A DNA stretch of 64,000 nt, from the NCBI GenBank assembly GCA_003260075.1, contig QLIY01000516.1, positions 1-64,000 of the forward strand, read 5' to 3'. The stretch comes from Phallusia mammillata (Eukaryota > Chordata > Ascidiacea > Phlebobranchia > Ascidiidae). This document shows, piece after piece, positions 58,243-64,000 of the stretch (its first letter is position 1; each line of letters begins with the position of its first letter). The notes beneath the pieces were generated by a model. That model saw only the letters and a list, made by a program, of their open reading frames with translations. It had not been told where the DNA came from and made no database searches. A program made the translations under genes and the position numbers.

Positions 58243-61200
58243 AGAGCAATGGCAAACCCAGTAACTCTGACGCCAGGCAATTGCTTGGTTACATACACAA
58301 AGTTAATATGCTGGGTAATAGACTTAATTCGTATCTGTGTCTGAATAGGTGTTGCCGTTTGGTTAATTTCATACATAATTTGTACTTCGAAAACTGGTCA
58401 CGAAATGCAACGTAATGAACGACTGAGACACGTTGGTAATCACTTTGACAATTTTTGGAATTTAACCGGGCATAAAGGATTAAACCGCATCGAAAGGGTA
58501 CAGAGGTTGATAAAGTGTGACCTAGTGCGCTAACCAAGCACTTATTTACGGTCAATGCACATGTCCATTACCATATGCATCGTTACGACCGAACTTCACA
58601 ATACGAAGTCCGAATGCGTTTCCTTTGGAGTCGAAGTGACCACCGGCAGCGTTATGATTTTGTAAGATTTGTTGCAACAGAAACACACGTGATTTGTACA
58701 GGATGTGGAATCAGTTCGATGACAGGCGCAGTACTTGTGGAGAGCTTTAAAGCAGCACCACTCGTCGCCTACAATCATCGACCGTAACTGGTAAGGAGTT
58801 TTAAACTGGTGGATATACAAACAGCCGCAACCAGCTGTTCACCAACATCAGGACGCGTTCGCAAGGGTTTCCACAGCAAGAGTGCCACGACAGGCCCAGG
58901 CCGACCATGTATTGTACACTGTTACACTCTTCAAGTGAAGAGCCGCCTTTTCATACAAGCTGTTGCGCAAAGTTTTGACCCCGTGTTGGCTGTTATGGCT
59001 GACATGGATCCTCTCTAATGCGAACTTGGCACTTATATTAGTGACATTGATTCGAGTTTGCTGGTTGACAGCGTTTCTGTTTCAATTGACACGCATTTCT
59101 CGAAGCACAATTTAACAACACAGTGAGTTTGAAATTCAAAACTAACAAAGTTTAGTTTTTTTTTTTTACGACTACACTATAGACTCCACATACACTCCGC
59201 AACGTTGTTAAATTGTATTCTATCCAAAGCTAATGGTAAACCGGTCTAATCGCAAAAGTCATACATGTTAGATTGGTCAAAAAAGGTGAATACAACCACT
59301 CTTCTCCTATTATGCAATCTTGTACTATTTTACCTGCCCCAAAATGGGACAGGGATGGTACACCAACACACCCCAGTATATTTAGTACATTCAGTCCAGT
59401 ATTCATAGCCATGGTTAATCAGTAACAGTGACAAAAGAGGAGTCGGCCTATTATCGACACATTGTGTGTTTCACTGTAAAGTTGCGTAACCCCAAATGAA
59501 TATGTGGCAAACAGTGCAGAACCATTTTTTTATTTATAGAAGGAGGTGTGTACCACAGTAGCACATTTAGTTGTACAATAAAACTCAGTTTAAATTTTAT
59601 TTGGGGCGAATTTCCAATTCTTGAAACTGTAAGTTTTTAGTGCTGAACTAAAATTTTAGACACACTAACATGACATTTGATTTCAATAATACAAAAGACC
59701 CTTGGCTGCAGCAAATGTAAGGGTTACAATAACAAGAAGCCATGCATTATGCATACCTGTACTTCTTGGCATCATATTTTGGGATTCGTTCGAACGCAGT
59801 ATATCACAGAGCTGAGACTCAATTCCTGTCATGGACATCAGGTCGTTGACACCATTTTCCTGTGAAACAAACAATATAAATGCCATTACACTTGATCTAG
59901 TATTTGTATAGGAAGTCAAATTAGAACATAATAGACTAGTAACAATATACTGTTTTATAATGATTTGGTTAGGCACTGGCCCAGCTTACACATATAAAAC
60001 TGTTATTGACCTGAAGTAAGCGTGTTTACTTGGTTGTTCAACAGCAACAAAATGCACATGCTGACCTAATTTGTTCATTGAATCACTGCACAAACAGGGA
60101 CCAATCTTTCTGACATTCATGTTTGTTTTGGTGTTGTATTTTTATGTTCAACAAGGATTTACAACAAGTAGGGAGTTCAAAGGTCATTTTATATTACTGG
60201 GACATAGTTGAATGTGGTGGCAAAGTCCACAGGGTGCCAAAAAACTAGCAAAATGCACCAACACCACACCGGCTGGCAAAGAGATACCAGAGGAAGGATG
60301 TATCAAATCGCATGACTAATCAACACCGTCCCTCAGCCTGGCCTCGTCTGTTCCTATGGCGCAGGTCGGATGTCAATTTTCATGCTGCCCATGTGTCTAT
60401 TATGAGCGGAACACAGCCGCAATAAGTTAGGGTAGGATGTATTGCATCAAACGGACTGATGTCTGCAGTGATGTATTGACATGCTGTTCTAACTAGAATA
60501 CGGCAGTAACATGACATGCTGCAGATTAAATAATCTGCTAAAATGGACCATTTGCAAACTATGCTAAAGGACAGTGGAACAAAAACATGTGCCATGAAGT
60601 TTAAAACAGGATTTCAAAAATACCAAATTAAAATAAAATAATAATTTTTATCGATTAAAAATGCTTGATTTCAAGAATAGTGATTAGTCTTACACAAAAC
60701 ACAAGTTGAGTGTGATTTGTTTCGACCAAACACAAAGTTTTTGCCAAATATGGATTTTTGGCATTTCATGCCTCAGGGCACTTTGAGTACTTAATGAGTA
60801 GGCACATTTATTACTTGCGTTAATCTCAGCGATTAAAAACGCAAGTTTTTCACAGTATTTCAGAAATAAGGCTAAAACTTGCTCATTAAGATCAACTTAC
60901 AGGAAGCTAAATTTCCTGCTGCAAACTTATAAAAATTTGTGATAAAAAATATGGCTTTATGTTCTTATAACAATGGCTTTTGTGGAAACTAGAAAATGGC
61001 TTTAGTTTGAGAAGAGCATAACAGTGATTGCATATGACAAAGCTGGGAAAAACGAGATGCCATGCCAAAACATTGTCAGAGTTTCTGTTTCATTGTAGTT
61101 CAACATTGATGTCCAAACACTCTTGGCATTTTGTTTGCCCTTTTACAATAGTACAGCAAGTTTCCAGACGATTCGAAAATGATCAATAAATCAAAGAAGT

Positions 61201-64000
61201 CCATTAAAAGGCCCCACATTCCCCTCAACTCGCTGACTGCAAGGTGATGTCATAGATAAATCAAATTAGACAAATCAATACCACCTTGTAGCAACAGATG
61301 GTAAGTGAAGCAAGGTTCTGCTGGAAAAAAGATTTACAGCCTAGCTGTGTGTGTTTTTTTTTTGGTTAAAAAACATATCATACAACGACACATGGTCAAG
61401 CAAAAAATATTGATCTTATATTTGTCGAGCAATAAAATACGGTTTGGTGGTTTTGACTCTCATATTTTGAAATGTTAGTATTTATTGCCACTGGTTTGTT
61501 TGGTCTGAACAATTATTTACAAATCTTTATTCTTGTGTCAGTGGAAAGCTGTATTCAATTTATACAGTTTTTCTGTAAAAAATTTTTAGACCATACCCCC
61601 CACAAGATATTATGTGTATCATAGCGAATGCTTTTTAAAGTACCTTACCAATTCACACTCAAGAAGGTCTTGTTAAGCAGTATGTCTACAACATAGACAT
61701 GTTTAAAACAAGGGTTTAGTAGAACATGTTGGCCAAAGTCCACATGACATTGCATGTGGTCTTAACCCACCACAAACAAGACATTTTGCCATAGGAGTCT
61801 CTTTCACTAATCACATGAAAAGCTACAGTATTACCTGGTGGTGGCATGTTAACATGTTTGTACAAATGTAAGTGGCATTGTACTCTAGGGTTTAAAGTTG
61901 TAAACACACCAAGCTGGCATGTTAACAAATAGGCAAACATTTTTGTGAAAGTTGTGAAGAAAAAGGAAACGTCTAATGAATTGAGGATGATGGGAATTTT
62001 TATTTAAATATAATGTTTTCGTTTTATTTGTTATGCTTTAAAGTTTAAAGCAAGTTAGCCTAAAACTACACATGTAAAAGTTCTACAAATCCAAATGTCA
62101 TACAAGTGCGAAAAGATCATGGAAGATTTAGGAAGTTGGCAGAAAATCAATTTTAGCATATTGCAACCAAGTTTGGTCTGGTGAAGGTTTCACAGGCCTT
62201 CTTATGTCACTGAGCTAGGAACCAAAATTAACCCCCACCAAATGTTTAATATTATGACATCAATGAAATTTCCGCTGGTGCATTACATTTTACACTTATG
62301 ATGACAATAGTTTTGTCGAAACGTCTGTTTTAATAAAAATGAATATGTTTTACTCTACGTCGCTGGCAATTTGCTTTTTATTAAATGAGATACAAGTTGA
62401 ACAATGCTTACTCTTCAAGACCTTTGCAAAAATATAACTTTGTAACTTAAAAAATGTAATTTTAAAATACTTGAATTTTTTATCAATTTTGGTGTTTTTG
62501 GATACTAAGGACTTTTCTTTTATATATATGAGCATGGGGCATTAATCAAATAATCTATTGCAAACTAAATTGTCCATCCATCTATCTAATACAACATATG
62601 GATAGATAGCGGTACAAGGAAATGGATGTATCCTGGTTACCGACCAAGTGATACATGGCTACAATATGAACAAATAGATACTAGACAAGACAGAAGAGTA
62701 ATCATATAATATATGTATGCAAGGCGGCCATAAGCATAATATATCCTTGTACATATGACAATAAAACATGTATAAAGTGTAAAACAATATGGTTTTAAGA
62801 GGCATTTAAAACCATTGTTGCTTAGTGACATGTTGATCAATTACATTGTTTTGGTTTTGTTTATTTGGATGCATTGCATCAAAATAAATGTTTCTGTTTT
62901 CGCAAACAAATTCAAACTAAAGGGGCAAAGCTCTAATTTATAACCTAAGATGTACAAAAATGAAATAATATATTGTTTATATATTTTTAGAATGGAGACT
63001 TACGTTCAGTGACATGAGGCCATTTTGTTGTGGAGTGTCATTCATTTTAAAGAAGGGATTTTCATCCATGCCATTTAAGTAATGGGCAGGAGTTGAAATG
63101 CTTCGAGCAAGTCTTGGTGCATGTGGGGCCTGGGACCCAACCGACTGTTTCCGCATTTCAGATGATGCATTTATAATGCGATTGCTTGAACTAGAAAATG
63201 ACAAACACGTTTTGTTTAGTTATATCCACAAATTTCCAGTTTCAGTAAAATAAATGAATAAAATTTTGGAAAAATACAGTACAAAAATAGAATTTAATCT
63301 GTGACTTTGTGTTTGACCTGATGATCCAACCATCATCGTTATTATTACTGTACGATGTTCTAACACTGCGTGTTTGATTATAACATGCCAAAACATCATT
63401 CATCATATCTCAGGCTACCTTGTCTGTTGAAGTGAATTTAGCAGTGAGGCAGCATTTCTGTTGCTTTGAATTGGCCAGCCATTTCCCAACTGGGCTTGTC
63501 CATTGCTCCAGGATGAATATGAGGCAGGAAGTTTGGTGCCAGGTAAAAATCCATTCATTTTGCTTTGGTTTACGTTACTGTAGCCACCCATCATGCCTGA
63601 AAACAAAGGATTTTATTGATACTGCCATATGCAATATAGATTGAGATAAATTGAAATTAGTGAATTCAAGCAGCACTTTACTACATCTTCCATTAAAACA
63701 GGAAAAATAGCTTGCAAAAGTCTTGAATATAGTGTCTTAATCAAAAACACACATTTGTACCTGGTTGGTGTGAAGTTGATCTGTTTAAACTTGTTGGCTG
63801 CGGAACCATAGACTGGGACCTTCTGATAGCCAGCTGTTGCTGAATCGCTTGAATTTGGGCAGCCGTGTTTTGCTGGATTTGTTTTTGGAGCACGGCATTG
63901 TTGTACAAGCCAGGTGGGGGGTTGGTCATACCAGCCATTTGGTTCACTTGGCTGGGCCATGATGTTAGTTGCTGTTGTCGTTGTTGATGTAAAGCCTGAA
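42007..64000 (-). CDS. CPEB2/3/4: CPEB2/3/4-type cytoplasmic polyadenylation element-binding protein, 5' end outside window
   Basis: RNA-binding regulator of poly(A)-tail length and translation of CPE-containing mRNAs. Exons (minus): 64000-63761 (partial), 63596-63419, 63190-63004, 59859-59757, 57865-57842 (microexon), 48193-48035, 47464-47375, 46855-46737, 44731-44617, 44213-44032, 42867-42757, 42123-42007. Phases agree and give 540 residues plus stop in the window. The N-terminal part is Gln/Asn/Ser-rich. RRM1 contains YSRKVFVGGLPPDIDE and KGYAFLLFQEE; the linker has VQIRPWNLSDSDFVLDG. RRM2 contains RKTIFVGGVPRPLR and YPKGAGRVAFSNQQSYIAA. The ZZ zinc-binding tail has CDECQGARCGG and YYCENCWATIHS and ends FRW. 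The RRM-ZZ sequence is of CPEB2/3/4 class, not CPEB1. Introns of about 9.6 kb and 3.1 kb interrupt it. Confidence 0.96.
42090..42440. repeat. Duplicated 3' part of CPEB intron and start of last exon
   Basis: 42090-42256 and 42268-42437 repeat each other around the G-run 42257-42267. The second copy contains the first 33 or so coding bases of the final exon with a variant acceptor (TTACAG versus TTGCAG) and is truncated. It is a contig-end duplicate, not an alternative exon. Confidence 0.8.
43464..43499. repeat. Palindrome with paired ETS-type sites
   Basis: ACCCGGAAGT at 43464-43473 and its exact complement ACTTCCGGGT at 43490-43499 are separated by 16 bases that contain a second inverted pair (GTGT/ACAC) around GGTACC. 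It lies in a CPEB intron. It could form a hairpin or be a double ETS-factor site; no direct evidence favours either. Confidence 0.6.
46480..46549. other. Long G-run (70), probable sized assembly gap in CPEB intron
   Basis: The sequence either side shares only a short TATATAGGTAA-like motif. It lies about 190 bases from the CPEB exon 46855-46737 and does not interrupt it. Confidence 0.75.
51670..51706. promoter_or_regulatory. Cluster of three CACGTG E-boxes
   Basis: CACGTG at 51670-51675, 51680-51685 and 51701-51706, the first two with CACGTGAC/TCACGTGT contexts. Such palindromes bind bHLH-ZIP factors (USF, MITF/TFE, Myc families). They sit inside the large CPEB intron. Function is inferred only. 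Confidence 0.4.
57037..57672. promoter_or_regulatory. Cluster of cAMP-response-element-type sites
   Basis: TGACGTCA at 57037-57044, 57518-57525 and 57665-57672, and TGACGTAA at 57060-57067. They lie just 3' of the microexon on the transcript strand. They could mark an enhancer or an internal promoter for a short RRM-only CPEB; nothing in the sequence proves use. Confidence 0.4.
57842..57865 (-). CDS. 24-nt CPEB microexon encoding (A)GLLPRRR(G)
   Basis: Minus strand: TTTTCAG precedes and GTAAATC follows exactly 24 bases. The upstream exon ends with one base (G) of a split codon and the downstream exon begins with GC. Inclusion reads ...PRST-A-GLLPRRR-G-KWMDMN and skipping reads ...PRST-G-KWMDMN, both in frame. 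Vertebrate CPEB2-4 have an alternative exon of the same length at this place, also ending in Arg-Arg-Arg-Gly. That similarity of size, phase and sequence supports a real exon although it is far too short for an ORF search. Confidence 0.85.
58209..58240. other. G-run (32), probable assembly gap
   Basis: ACAGAGCAA flanks the run on both sides, as expected for two overlapping contig ends. It lies in a CPEB intron, about 340 bases from the microexon. Confidence 0.7.
59860..63003 (-). other. CPEB intron of 3.1 kb, nothing further recognised
   Basis: AT-rich intron between the exon starting at 59859 and the exon ending at 63004. I see no exon, RNA gene or transposon ends. Confidence 0.6.

Overview
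This window is metazoan nuclear DNA: AT-rich, with intron-rich genes, GT..AG splice sites and animal protein families. The compact genes, the single CPEB2/3/4-type gene, the single RASSF1/5-type gene and the very polymorphic sequence copies suggest a marine invertebrate deuterostome. A tunicate is my best guess, but nothing here proves it. No bacterial, viral or CRISPR features were seen.

Five protein-coding genes can be reconstructed exon by exon with matching splice phases. (1) HSD17B4, the peroxisomal multifunctional enzyme type 2, runs on the minus strand from its start codon at 7727 to at least 974, and its 3' end lies outside the window. (2) An SFI1-like centrin-binding repeat protein is on the minus strand (23148 to 10400, 26 exons, complete). 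(3) A RASSF1/5-type Ras-association protein is on the plus strand (24624-32338, 12 exons, 685 residues, complete). (4) A SET/TAF-I-type histone chaperone with a very long acidic tail is on the plus strand (34788-38272, 11 exons, 482 residues, complete). (5) A CPEB2/3/4-type cytoplasmic polyadenylation element-binding protein is on the minus strand, from the window end to the stop at 42007. It has 12 exons here and its 5' end is missing.

Layout: HSD17B4 and SFI1 are in tandem on the minus strand. SFI1 and RASSF are head to head across about 1.5 kb. RASSF and SET are in tandem on the plus strand. SET and CPEB converge on their 3' ends. The genes belong to unrelated pathways (peroxisomal beta-oxidation, centrosome, Hippo/Ras signalling, chromatin, translational control), so no functional cluster is implied. 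The CPEB gene is the largest because of introns of about 9.6 kb and 3.1 kb.

Two things dominate the non-coding signal. First, about 30 runs of G (10-13 bases, or about 30-94 bases) occur on the plus strand and no comparable run of C does. Most short runs sit between two near-identical copies of the flanking sequence. I read them as assembly gaps whose N characters became G, with unmerged allelic contig ends on either side. They create false exon copies and false poly-Pro or poly-Gly reading frames. Second, several non-autonomous DNA transposons are present, including a 1.2 kb and a 0.2 kb hAT-type element, each with a perfect 8-bp target-site duplication.

The most interesting biological observation is a phase-neutral 24-nt microexon in the CPEB gene (57842-57865) that ends in Arg-Arg-Arg(-Gly). 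It matches the position and size of the alternative 8-residue exon of vertebrate CPEB2-4, but the serine that completes the kinase site in vertebrates is absent.
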